Source: Bacteroidales bacterium
GTDB taxonomy: Bacteria > Bacteroidota > Bacteroidia > Bacteroidales > Porphyromonadaceae
Direction of reading: 5' to 3'
Assembly (NCBI GenBank): GCA_004555765.1
Contig: SFHG01000075.1
Coordinates: forward strand, 1-5,840
DNA: 5,840 nucleotides
A model generated the notes under the pieces. It did not search any database. It had not been told where the DNA came from and was given only the letters and a program-made list of their open reading frames with translations. Shown here piece by piece: positions 1-4,309 of this stretch. Each line of letters begins with the position of its first letter. Within the stretch, counting starts at the first letter, position 1. The position numbers and the translations under genes were made by a program.

Positions 1-139
1 AGCGAACTTCCCCGTTACCGTACTTCTCGCTAAGAACCTTAGTAATAGCCGCCGTCAATGTCGTTTTACCGTGGTCTACGTGACCGATGGTACCGATATT
101 TACGTGGGGCTTAGTCCTTTCAAAATGTTCTTTTGCCAT
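1..139 (-). CDS. tuf: Elongation factor Tu, N-terminal part (runs off the left edge)
   Basis: EF-Tu is the GTPase that delivers aminoacyl-tRNA to the ribosomal A site in the cytoplasm. Only the first 46 codons lie in the window. The protein begins MAKEHFERTKPHVNIGTIG, followed by the P-loop GHVDHGKT (residues 19-26) and TTLTAAITKVL, which is diagnostic for EF-Tu. The ATG at 139-137 is the standard start for the family, since MAKE..F.R.KPH is the universal bacterial N-terminus. No strong Shine-Dalgarno is seen upstream, as is normal in Bacteroidota. Three tRNA genes lie upstream on the same strand, so it is probably co-transcribed with them from the promoters at 737-842. The gene is cut by the window edge, not broken. 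Confidence 0.98.
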   Translation of the reverse strand, partial: MAKEHFERTKPHVNIGTIGHVDHGKTTLTAAITKVLSEKYGNGEVR

Positions 140-415
140 AGTCCTAAAACAATGTAAATATAGTTGAGTTAAGTAATCGTTATCTTTTTGCAAGTATTTG
201 CTTCCTTTATTTACGCCTTTTGTAGCGAAGCCACCACACCTCCTCTCTTGCTTTTCTCGATCGCCAAAGACAAGCGACCCCGAGACCTGAGAGTGCCGGC
301 GAGTATGGTTCCTCTACCTTTGCTTCTCCTCTTCTTCTCCCTTTCTCCTCGGGGACAAAACACCGAGCGAGGCAAAAAAGAGGACAGCGCCTTTCCAGAA
401 TCAAACCTTTACTTG
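140..415 (-). other. Long tRNA-Thr to tuf spacer / tuf leader
   Basis: This 276-nt stretch has no credible gene. Read on the minus strand it is the transcribed leader between tRNA-Thr and tuf. It holds a markedly purine-rich run (about 301-353 on the plus strand is C/T-rich) and then an A/T-rich stretch just before the tuf ATG. I found no convincing second promoter here: there is a loose TGTCTTTG near 265-272 but no TAnnTTTG with a TTTG partner. No strong terminator hairpin was found, which is consistent with read-through from the tRNAs into tuf. Confidence 0.5.
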
Positions 416-487
<72 letters not shown>

Positions 488-531
488 GGACTGAGTAGGA
501 TTGCGACCTATTCGGAAGTCCCATTTTTTTG

Positions 532-604
532 AGCGGAAGACGGGGCTCAAACCCGCGACCCTTAGCTTGGAAGGCTAATGCTCTATCGACTGAGCTACTT
601 CCGC
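532..604 (-). tRNA. tRNA-Gly (anticodon TCC)
   Basis: A 73-nt tRNA on the minus strand: acceptor GCGGAAG / CTTCCGC fully paired, D-arm GCTC/GAGC with loop AGTCGATA, anticodon stem TTAGC/GCTAA with loop CTTCCAA (anticodon TCC), T-arm GCGGG-TTTGAGC-CCCGT, discriminator T, no encoded CCA. It lies 11 nt downstream of tRNA-Tyr and 44 nt upstream of tRNA-Thr, so all three should be processed from one transcript. It corresponds in position to E. coli glyT. Confidence 0.97.
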
Positions 605-615
605 GGAGCAAAAAG

Positions 616-698
616 TGGGCAGTGATGGATTCGAACCACCGAAGACGAACGTCAGCTGAGTTACAGTCAGCCCCATTTGGCCACTCTGGTAACTGCCC
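616..698 (-). tRNA. tRNA-Tyr (anticodon GTA), long variable arm
   Basis: An 83-nt class II tRNA on the minus strand: acceptor GGGCAGT / ACTGCCC, anticodon stem GCTGA/TCAGC with loop CTGTAAC (anticodon GTA), a long variable arm expected for bacterial tRNA-Tyr, T-arm GGTGG-TTCGAAT-CCATC, discriminator A, no encoded CCA. It is the first tRNA of the cluster. The nearest promoter box (737-744) would leave a leader of about 30 nt. Confidence 0.97.
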
Positions 699-736
699 TT
701 TTCCATTGCTCGATCTCCTAAATTGGAGAACGTGTG

Positions 737-768
737 CAAAGGTACCAAAAGATTTTGTTTCCACCAAA
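737..768 (-). promoter_or_regulatory. Bacteroidetes-type promoter P1 of the tRNA-tuf operon
   Basis: Read on the minus strand: -33 box TTTG (768-765), a 20-nt spacer, then -7 box TACCTTTG (744-737). This matches the phylum's TTTG-N19~20-TAnnTTTG consensus. The expected start of transcription is near 729-731, about 31 nt before tRNA-Tyr. It points directly at the tRNA-Tyr/Gly/Thr-tuf genes. Confidence 0.75.
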
Positions 769-811
769 TACCCTCCTACCCCACCCGGGGGTCGTGATCT
801 ATGGTGGTCTA

Positions 812-842
812 CAAAGGTACACATTTCGCCGCAACCTGCAAA
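812..842 (-). promoter_or_regulatory. Bacteroidetes-type promoter P2 of the tRNA-tuf operon
   Basis: On the minus strand: TTTG (842-839), a 19-nt spacer, then TACCTTTG (819-812), an exact match to the consensus and spacing. The expected start is near 804-806. It carries the same -7 octamer as P1, 75 nt downstream, so the operon appears to have two tandem promoters, as suits highly expressed translation genes. Confidence 0.75.
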
Positions 843-905
843 CACACCCCTCGCGTCCCTGGGCTGGCGCATTAGAAACTCGTTATTAGGGTGTTTGTCC
901 GACCT

Positions 906-961
906 CCGTATGGGGTTCGCGTATGGGGTTTGTACGGTGTCCGTATGGTGTTCGTACGGTA
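906..961. repeat. 11-nt phased GTAYGG array upstream of the tRNA-tuf promoters
   Basis: Five copies of GTATGG or GTACGG start at 908, 921, 932, 943 and 954, spacings of 13, 11, 11 and 11 nt, about one helical turn. The longer units resemble CCGTATGGGGTT. The array lies about 65-120 bp upstream of the P2 -33 box. It could be a binding-site array on one face of the helix or a decayed tandem repeat. The sequence alone does not decide. Confidence 0.6.
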
Positions 962-1005
962 TTGCGCCCCGATAGGGGCAGAGTGGCACAGCGTGCCACC
1001 ATCTT

Positions 1006-1052
1006 GGTAGCCCCACACGAAGACCGCTGACGCGGTCTTCGTGTGGGGTACC
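1006..1052. repeat. Large near-perfect hairpin
   Basis: Arms CCCCACACGAAGACCGC (1011-1027) and its exact complement (1032-1048) give 17 bp around a TGAC loop. GGTA (1006-1009) and TACC (1049-1052) add 4 bp past a one-base G bulge. Its centre is the GACCGC-TGAC-GCGGTC word found three more times downstream. No T-run follows on either strand, so it does not look like an ordinary terminator. Confidence 0.8.
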
Positions 1053-1155
1053 GGAGGGGCAAATGAATCCCTACAGCCACAGCGTGGCTGAACCTCTGTT
1101 CGGCACCTACGGAGCCGTGTGGAAATGAATCGTTCCATTTCCACGGGGTGCCAAG

Positions 1156-1212
1156 GCCCCTTTTCCTCGGGGTGTCGACCCCTACGGTCTCTTTGCCCCT
1201 TTTCCTCGGGGT
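1156..1212 (+). repeat. Direct repeat, two copies 39 nt apart
   Basis: GCCCCTTTTCCTCGGGGT occurs at 1156-1173 and identically at 1195-1212. Each copy can itself form a short CCCC/GGGG hairpin with a TTTTCCTC loop. The second copy runs into the 30-nt palindrome at 1208-1237. Confidence 0.8.
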
Positions 1213-1241
1213 TAAGACCCCGCGGGGTCTTAACCCCGGGG
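1204..1241. repeat. 30-nt perfect palindrome with extended arms
   Basis: 1208-1237 is a perfect palindrome whose left half is GGGGTTAAGACCCCG. Pairing continues outward through 1207/1238, a wobble at 1206/1239, and 1205/1240 and 1204/1241. Part of it (TTAACCCCGGG) recurs at 1403-1412. With no spacer it could extrude as a cruciform or act as a dyad binding site. Confidence 0.8.
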
Positions 1242-1360
1242 TGCAGAGATGTTCAATATATTATTTGTACGACCCCCATAGGGGTCGAAGATTAAAAAAC
1301 GGGACATCCTTCCCCGCACGTCGACCGCTAACGCGGTCTTCGTACGGGTCTACTACCTTT

Positions 1361-1459
1361 CGACCGCTGACGCGGTCTCTTGCCCCTATCGGGGCGGTCT
1401 CTTAACCCCGGGCTACCAAGATTCGACCGCTGACGCGGTCTTTTGCCCCTATCGGGGCG
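1361..1459 (+). repeat. Composite two-hairpin module, two copies 63 nt apart
   Basis: Each copy is CGACCGCTGACGCGGTC, 3-4 nt of T/C-rich linker, then GCCCCTATCGGGGCG. Copies lie at 1361-1396 and 1424-1459. A related single GACCGC-TAAC-GCGGTC lies at 1323-1338, and the same word forms the core of the 1006-1052 hairpin. The second copy continues as GATCG, sharing the 13-mer ATCGGGGCGATCG (1451-1463) with both copies of the 94-bp repeat. Confidence 0.75.
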
Positions 1460-1483
1460 ATCGTTCTGCGCAAGTCGTTTCAC

Positions 1484-1564
1484 GGTATACGTATGCGGTG
1501 AAACCGTTCTCGGGTTGCGGTTTTATGGTATACGTATGCGGTGGTAACGGTATACGTATGCGGT
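1484..1564 (+). repeat. Three exact copies of a 16-mer
   Basis: GGTATACGTATGCGGT occurs at 1484-1499, 1527-1542 and 1549-1564, start-to-start spacing 43 and 22 nt. Each contains the dyad ATACGTAT. The copies share GTATGCGG-like wording with the GTAYGG array at 906-961. Could be an operator array or an eroded interspersed repeat. Confidence 0.8.
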
Positions 1565-1606
1565 TTCATCGCGATTTGCCCCGATAGGGCGGGATTCGGG
1601 TGTCAG

Positions 1607-1701
1607 ACGAGGTACGGATCGGGGCGATCGACTCGGCCTGTATCTCGTACTTTTTTCGGCCTGTACTCCACTTCCTCCTCGGTCCGTACCAAATTTTTCC
1701 T
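1607..1701 (+). repeat. 94-bp dispersed repeat, copy 1 (terminator-like hairpin, decayed)
   Basis: About 95 nt that recurs at 2448-2540 with roughly ten differences. Left arm 1607-1625, loop GATC and right arm 1630-1648 form a 19-position stem with two mismatches and four G-T pairs, followed by AC and six T (1651-1656). The distal end has GGTCCGTACC (1681-1690) and AAATTTTTCC. GGTGTCAG flanks it directly on the left (1599-1606) and recurs at 1707-1714, a possible target-site duplication. No plus-strand gene lies just upstream, so a terminator role is not obvious here. Confidence 0.75.
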
Positions 1702-1734
1702 CCTGCGGTGTCAGCGGAGAGCCGACTATGTCCA

Positions 1735-1753
1735 CGCAGAAATTGATTCTGCG
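1735..1753. other. Small hairpin upstream of the first lipoprotein promoter
   Basis: CGCAGAA (1735-1741), loop ATTGA, TTCTGCG (1747-1753): a perfect 7-bp stem about 20 nt upstream of the proposed -33 element. There is no T-run, so it could be an operator-like dyad rather than a terminator. Confidence 0.4.
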
Positions 1754-1771
1754 GTCGCGCAATTTTACCTA

Positions 1772-1801
1772 ATTGATGTTGCTCTGATTTTGGTATGTTT
1801 G
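1772..1801 (+). promoter_or_regulatory. Putative Bacteroidetes promoter of the first lipoprotein gene
   Basis: The -7 box TATGTTTG (1794-1801) matches TAnnTTTG. An ATTG at 1772-1775, 18 nt upstream, is an imperfect -33 box. The predicted start near 1807-1809 would leave a leader of about 37 nt before the ATG at 1845. Confidence 0.5.
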
Positions 1802-1844
1802 CAGGAACAACGTGTAGTTAAATCAAATCTTTTTCAAACTGTTT

Positions 1845-2402
1845 ATGAGAAGTATTTTTGCCGACCGCTGGCTGTATGTCCTATCCTTGGGGCTTGTTCT
1901 GCTCCTCTCTTCGTGTCGGGAGAATAACGCACCGGAATATGAGCCTTTTTGGGGCGTGATCGAGGAGACGTTTATCTTGACGCTTACCGATGAACGGGGC
2001 GATAATCTGCTCGAAGACTTGGCATCTTTGAAAAATCTCTCCGTGACCGGTGTGGAGTCGGGTAAGCCATTGACGAGCGCAATCAGAACCTCTAAAAACG
2101 GACAGTGCCGGCTGTTGGTTCGTGCGGAAGTGCCAAACAGCAAAAAGTACGAAGGGAAGAGCGTCCCAAACGGAACCATATTACAGTCCGATATAGTCAT
2201 AGAATACAAAGGTAGTTCGCTTCCGCTTTCTTGTACGTTTGTATATCATGGTACCAATCAGCCGGATATGTGTATAGATCCATTGATTCAGTTGGTGCAG
2301 ATGAAGTGGGAGGACGTGGTCTTTACTGCGAAAAACAGCCCTGACGGACTGATTCACCTCAATCTCAGGTTTTCAAAAGGCAAACTGACGGTCAAGCACT
2401 AA
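1845..2402 (+). CDS. Putative lipoprotein of unknown function (paralog of the next gene)
   Basis: A 185-aa predicted lipoprotein. Residues 1-24 form a type II signal peptide: basic start (MRSIFADR), hydrophobic core WLYVLSLGLVLLL, lipobox L21-S22-S23-C24. The rest is soluble and probably sits on a membrane facing the periplasm or the surface. I do not recognise the family. It aligns without gaps with the 188-aa protein at 2669-3235 from about residue 46 to 132. Shared residues include T46, T48, D49-E50, G52, N54, D58-L59, L62-K63-N64, G69, E71, G73, P97-N98-S99, K101-Y102, G110-T111-I112-L113, V118-I119, Y121, P127, C130 and F132. The start is chosen because it gives a complete signal peptide 44 nt after a TATGTTTG box. 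The good terminator behind it (2448-2497) suggests a single-gene transcript. Confidence 0.85.
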   Translation: MRSIFADRWLYVLSLGLVLLLSSCRENNAPEYEPFWGVIEETFILTLTDERGDNLLEDLASLKNLSVTGVESGKPLTSAIRTSKNGQCRLLVRAEVPNSKKYEGKSVPNGTILQSDIVIEYKGSSLPLSCTFVYHGTNQPDMCIDPLIQLVQMKWEDVVFTAKNSPDGLIHLNLRFSKGKLTVKH

Positions 2403-2447
2403 AGGGCGGAGTAAATAGCTTTTTTGCTGCTCTTGGAGAAGTTATGA

Positions 2448-2540
2448 ACGAGGTACGGATCGGGGCGATCGCCCCGGTCTGTATCTCGTACTTTTTTCGG
2501 CCTGTGTCTCGCTCCTCCCCGGTACGTACCAAATTTTCCT
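2448..2540 (+). terminator. 94-bp dispersed repeat, copy 2: strong intrinsic terminator of the first lipoprotein gene
   Basis: Left arm 2448-2466, loop GATC (2467-2470) and right arm 2471-2489 make an uninterrupted 19-bp stem with three G-T pairs, followed by AC and TTTTTT (2492-2497). This is a textbook intrinsic terminator 45 nt after the stop codon of the 185-aa gene. The distal part carries the palindrome GGTACGTACC (2521-2530) followed by AAATTTTCC. It is a second copy of 1607-1701. Within the hairpin the left arms are identical, and the three right-arm differences all improve pairing in this copy. Confidence 0.8.
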
Positions 2541-2589
2541 GCTCATTAAGTTCTGAAAATTAAACGACTCCGTTATTTGTATTTTTCCG

Positions 2590-2597
2590 TATCTTTG
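2590..2597 (+). promoter_or_regulatory. Putative -7 box of the second lipoprotein gene
   Basis: TATCTTTG matches TAnnTTTG in an A/T-rich stretch 72 nt before the ATG. No TTTG sits at the right distance; the nearest (2576-2579) is only 10 nt upstream. The -33 half is therefore weak or absent and the gene may be regulated. Expected start near 2603-2605. Confidence 0.5.
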
Positions 2598-2668
2598 TTA
2601 TCGGAAGAAACAAATAACGTTTCCTTTAGTAATCAATAACACAGAACAAATATAAGAGCTACCGGATT

Positions 2669-3235
2669 ATGAAGAACAAAGTATTAAGAGCTTTTGGAAT
2701 TGCAGGCTTCGTCTTTTCTTTTTGCTTCTTGTTATCTGCCTGCACCAAGGATACACCGGAACAATATATGTCGATGGGATTCTATTACAACAACTTATAT
2801 CTCACGATAACTGACGAAGAGGGGAAAAACATTGCCGGCGACTTGGATGTTTTGAAGAACATCACTGTAGTAGGGATGGAAACAGGGGAGACTATGAAAT
2901 GTCGAGTGGTTAAGTTTCAGAATGAAGAGTTAGGCGTATTTGTACCTGTCCAGGCTCCTAATAGTCGCAAATACAATAACATAAAGTTAGAAGACGGAAC
3001 TATACTGGAGACTGCGTTGGTTATCCGCTACGGGGATCAAGACATACCTGTACAGTGCTTATTTCATTACGGTCTTGATGTTAAAAAAATTGGCTGGATT
3101 GTGGGATCCGCACTTACTCTGTTTAGTGTGAAATGCCAAGGAGCCACTTTCATGGTAGAGAAAAGTGCCGGAACAATAATCATACCATTTGTCCTCTCGG
3201 ACGGAAAACTTGTCGCGAAACCGGCAAGTAAGTAA
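2669..3235 (+). CDS. Putative lipoprotein of unknown function (second paralog)
   Basis: A 188-aa predicted lipoprotein. The signal peptide covers residues 1-25: basic MKNKVLR, hydrophobic FGIAGFVFSFCFLL, lipobox L22-S23-A24-C25, then TKDTPE. The mature part shares an ungapped block with the 185-aa protein upstream (TxTDExGxN at 46-54, DLxxLKN at 58-64, APNS at 96-99, GTIL at 110-113, PxxC at 127-130). The C-terminal third (GWIVGSALTLFSVKCQG and beyond) is less similar. Family not recognised; many charged and beta-prone residues suggest a small beta-sheet domain, which is inference. It has its own -7 box (2590-2597) and is separated from the first copy by a terminator, so the pair arose by duplication but is probably not one operon. 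The DNA is well diverged, implying an old duplication. Confidence 0.87.
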   Translation: MKNKVLRAFGIAGFVFSFCFLLSACTKDTPEQYMSMGFYYNNLYLTITDEEGKNIAGDLDVLKNITVVGMETGETMKCRVVKFQNEELGVFVPVQAPNSRKYNNIKLEDGTILETALVIRYGDQDIPVQCLFHYGLDVKKIGWIVGSALTLFSVKCQGATFMVEKSAGTIIIPFVLSDGKLVAKPASK

Positions 3236-3279
3236 GTCTGAGGTTTGCCGGGATGTCCGGCTCCCCCGGATCCTCGCTT

Positions 3280-3326
3280 AAAAAGCAGTTCTCCTCCAAC
3301 TACCACGAGTGAAGAGATGCTTTTTT
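3280..3326. terminator. Candidate bidirectional terminator between convergent genes
   Basis: AAAAAGCA (3280-3287) pairs with TGCTTTTT (3318-3325). A further weak stem (TTCT 3289-3292 with AGAG 3313-3316) lies inside. The plus strand ends the stem with six T, and the minus strand with a T-run as well. It lies between the 3' ends of the lipoprotein (stop at 3235) and the VOC gene (stop at 3384). Two small hairpins flank it, GCCGG-GATGT-CCGGC (3247-3261) and TCCGA-TTTTC-TCGGA (3350-3364). The 30-nt interior makes it imperfect. Confidence 0.45.
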
Positions 3327-3383
3327 GAGAAGTAGGTGGTAGCTATAAATCCGATTTTCTCGGAGTCCTTCCCAGAGAGTACC

Positions 3384-3746
3384 TCAGATGCAAGGCGGAA
3401 GTCTTTGATAAAATTCCAACCAGTGTCCATCCGGATCTTCAAAGGTCAGCAACTTCCCGTAGGGTTCAGTCCTTATTCCTCCGACCGTCCTTACCCCTTT
3501 GTCCTTTAATTCCGCGTAAACGAGTTCAATATCTTCGGTTTCAAACATAATTCTTGTTTTACTTGCTCTCACCTCCCCTTTGTAGGGCGGTCTCCGAAGA
3601 ATCGCAAACGAGGTTTCTCCGAGATTGAATTCAATCCAATCTCCATCCGTCAGCTTGACCTGAAAGCCTATACTTTGATAAAACAGCTTTGACTTCTGCA
3701 AATCACTCACATAGACCCAACAAGCATATATCTTTACCGGGTTCAT
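3384..3746 (-). CDS. VOC-superfamily (glyoxalase / bleomycin-resistance fold) protein
   Basis: A 120-aa cytosolic protein of the vicinal oxygen chelate superfamily, two beta-alpha-beta-beta-beta halves. The first half starts VYVSDLQKSKLFYQSIGF (11-28) and includes IEFNLGETSFAILRR (38-52). The second starts RIMFETEDIELVYAELKDKG (65-84) and ends TFEDPDGHWLEFYQ (101-114), the classic signature. The usual N-terminal metal-binding His is absent (the strand reads YACWVYV), although E111 remains. Ligand binding, as in bleomycin-resistance proteins, is thus likelier than glyoxalase catalysis. I chose the ATG at 3746-3744 because it begins the VOC fold and overlaps the upstream stop as ATGA. A longer frame from 3791 would add 15 non-family residues inside the ClbS-like gene. 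It is the second gene of a two-gene operon, translationally coupled to the first. Substrate unknown. Confidence 0.85.
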   Translation of the reverse strand: MNPVKIYACWVYVSDLQKSKLFYQSIGFQVKLTDGDWIEFNLGETSFAILRRPPYKGEVRASKTRIMFETEDIELVYAELKDKGVRTVGGIRTEPYGKLLTFEDPDGHWLEFYQRLPPCI

Positions 3747-4282
3747 ACGTCCAAGGTCTTGATGTGCACCTTTATTTTCTTCATCGCCCAATCATAGTGG
3801 CTCGCCGTTACCGAGACACAATACGAACCGAGTGTGGAAGTACCGGTCCAAACCAAAGCCCCTTTGGCAAATAGTTCGTCGTCGGCATAGCTCTCTATCA
3901 TTGCCATCACCGCACTATGACTTCCTTTCAGCTTTTCCTTTGCTTCCTCCAGCGATGTGCCTTGGTGTTTCTCCCAAAACGCTACGTTCATAGCCGGATA
4001 GGTTCGCCAGTTATACGGTGCCGGCAGAAAGGGTCTGGACTCCCCGTTACTATTGGCCCGGACCCAATCCAATAGCAAACGATGCCACTCATACAGGTGT
4101 ACAAGCACATCCCTAAGGTTCTTATCCCTCTTCCAATGGGTTTCCTTGCCGGAGACTGCCATTCTTTCAGAGAAAGGTGTCGCCTGCTCTTCCTCGCTCA
4201 TACTGTCGATGAGCTTCCACATCTTATCAAATTGTCGGTCGGCAGATGTTATCAAGTCCGCCTTTGTCGTTGCTCTTGCCAT
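3743..4282 (-). CDS. ClbS/DfsB family four-helix bundle protein (DUF1706)
   Basis: A 179-aa cytosolic protein of the ClbS/DfsB family (DUF1706), a branch of the DinB-like four-helix bundles. The founding member, E. coli ClbS, protects the producer from colibactin and has been described as a cyclopropane hydrolase. Most homologs lie outside colibactin clusters and have no known substrate. Family signatures: MARATTKADLI at the start, HWKRDKNLRDVL (49-60), HLYEWH (62-67), LPAPYNW (86-92), MNVAFWEKHQ (98-107), WTGTSTLGSY (145-154) and SHYDWAMKKIK (161-171). Length is normal for the family. The ATG at 4282 gives the standard N-terminus, and a TACATTTG box lies 28 nt upstream. The VOC gene follows with an ATGA overlap. 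Family assignment is firm; a detoxification role is inference. Confidence 0.92.
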   Translation of the reverse strand: MARATTKADLITSADRQFDKMWKLIDSMSEEEQATPFSERMAVSGKETHWKRDKNLRDVLVHLYEWHRLLLDWVRANSNGESRPFLPAPYNWRTYPAMNVAFWEKHQGTSLEEAKEKLKGSHSAVMAMIESYADDELFAKGALVWTGTSTLGSYCVSVTASHYDWAMKKIKVHIKTLDV

Positions 4283-4309
4283 TCTCTGTGTTGTTTCTTA
4301 CTTCCGGCA

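Larger units (their letters stand above)
961..1606. repeat. Gene-free mosaic of short palindromes and repeated words
   Basis: About 650 nt with no credible gene, made almost entirely of short inverted repeats. Palindromes seen: GCCCC-GATA-GGGGC (966-979), GTGGCAC-AGC-GTGCCAC (983-999), the 1006-1052 hairpin, CAGCCAC-AGC-GTGGCTG (1074-1090), GTGGAAATG/CATTTCCAC (1119-1144), the 1204-1241 palindrome, CGACCCC-CATA-GGGGTCG (1270-1287), GACCGC-T(G/A)AC-GCGGTC (1323-1338, 1362-1377, 1425-1440), GCCCC-TATC-GGGGC (1382-1395, 1445-1458) and a decayed GCCCCGATAGGGC (1578-1590). It may be REP-like or MITE-derived intergenic DNA, but I cannot name a described family. Confidence 0.75.

Noticed and set aside
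699..860. A fourth tRNA (Thr-TGT, as in E. coli thrU) upstream of tRNA-Tyr
   Set aside because: No cloverleaf or T-arm TTCRANY could be found on either strand. The stretch holds the promoters instead.
529..975. Plus-strand open frame (148 codons) antisense to tRNA-Gly and tRNA-Tyr
   Set aside because: The translation is antisense tRNA (such SGRRGSNPRPLAWKANALST peptides are a known tRNA-shadow artefact), followed by repeat-derived residues.
1148..1405. Plus-strand open frame (85 codons) within the palindrome mosaic
   Set aside because: Its sequence is direct repeats and hairpins read through. Repeated peptide words come from the DNA repeats, with no start signal or homology.
961..1606. CRISPR array
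   Set aside because: Repeats differ in length and spacing, are self-palindromic and partly inverted, and have no constant-length unique spacers or adjacent cas genes.
2403..2440. Terminator from AGC-TTTTTT-GCT just after the first lipoprotein stop
   Set aside because: A 3-4 bp stem with a T-only loop is too weak. The 19-bp hairpin at 2448-2489 is far more convincing.
3747..3791. Upstream extension of the VOC gene to an ATG at 3791
   Set aside because: The extra 15 residues lie inside the ClbS-like coding region and do not belong to the VOC fold. The ATGA overlap start at 3746 fits better.
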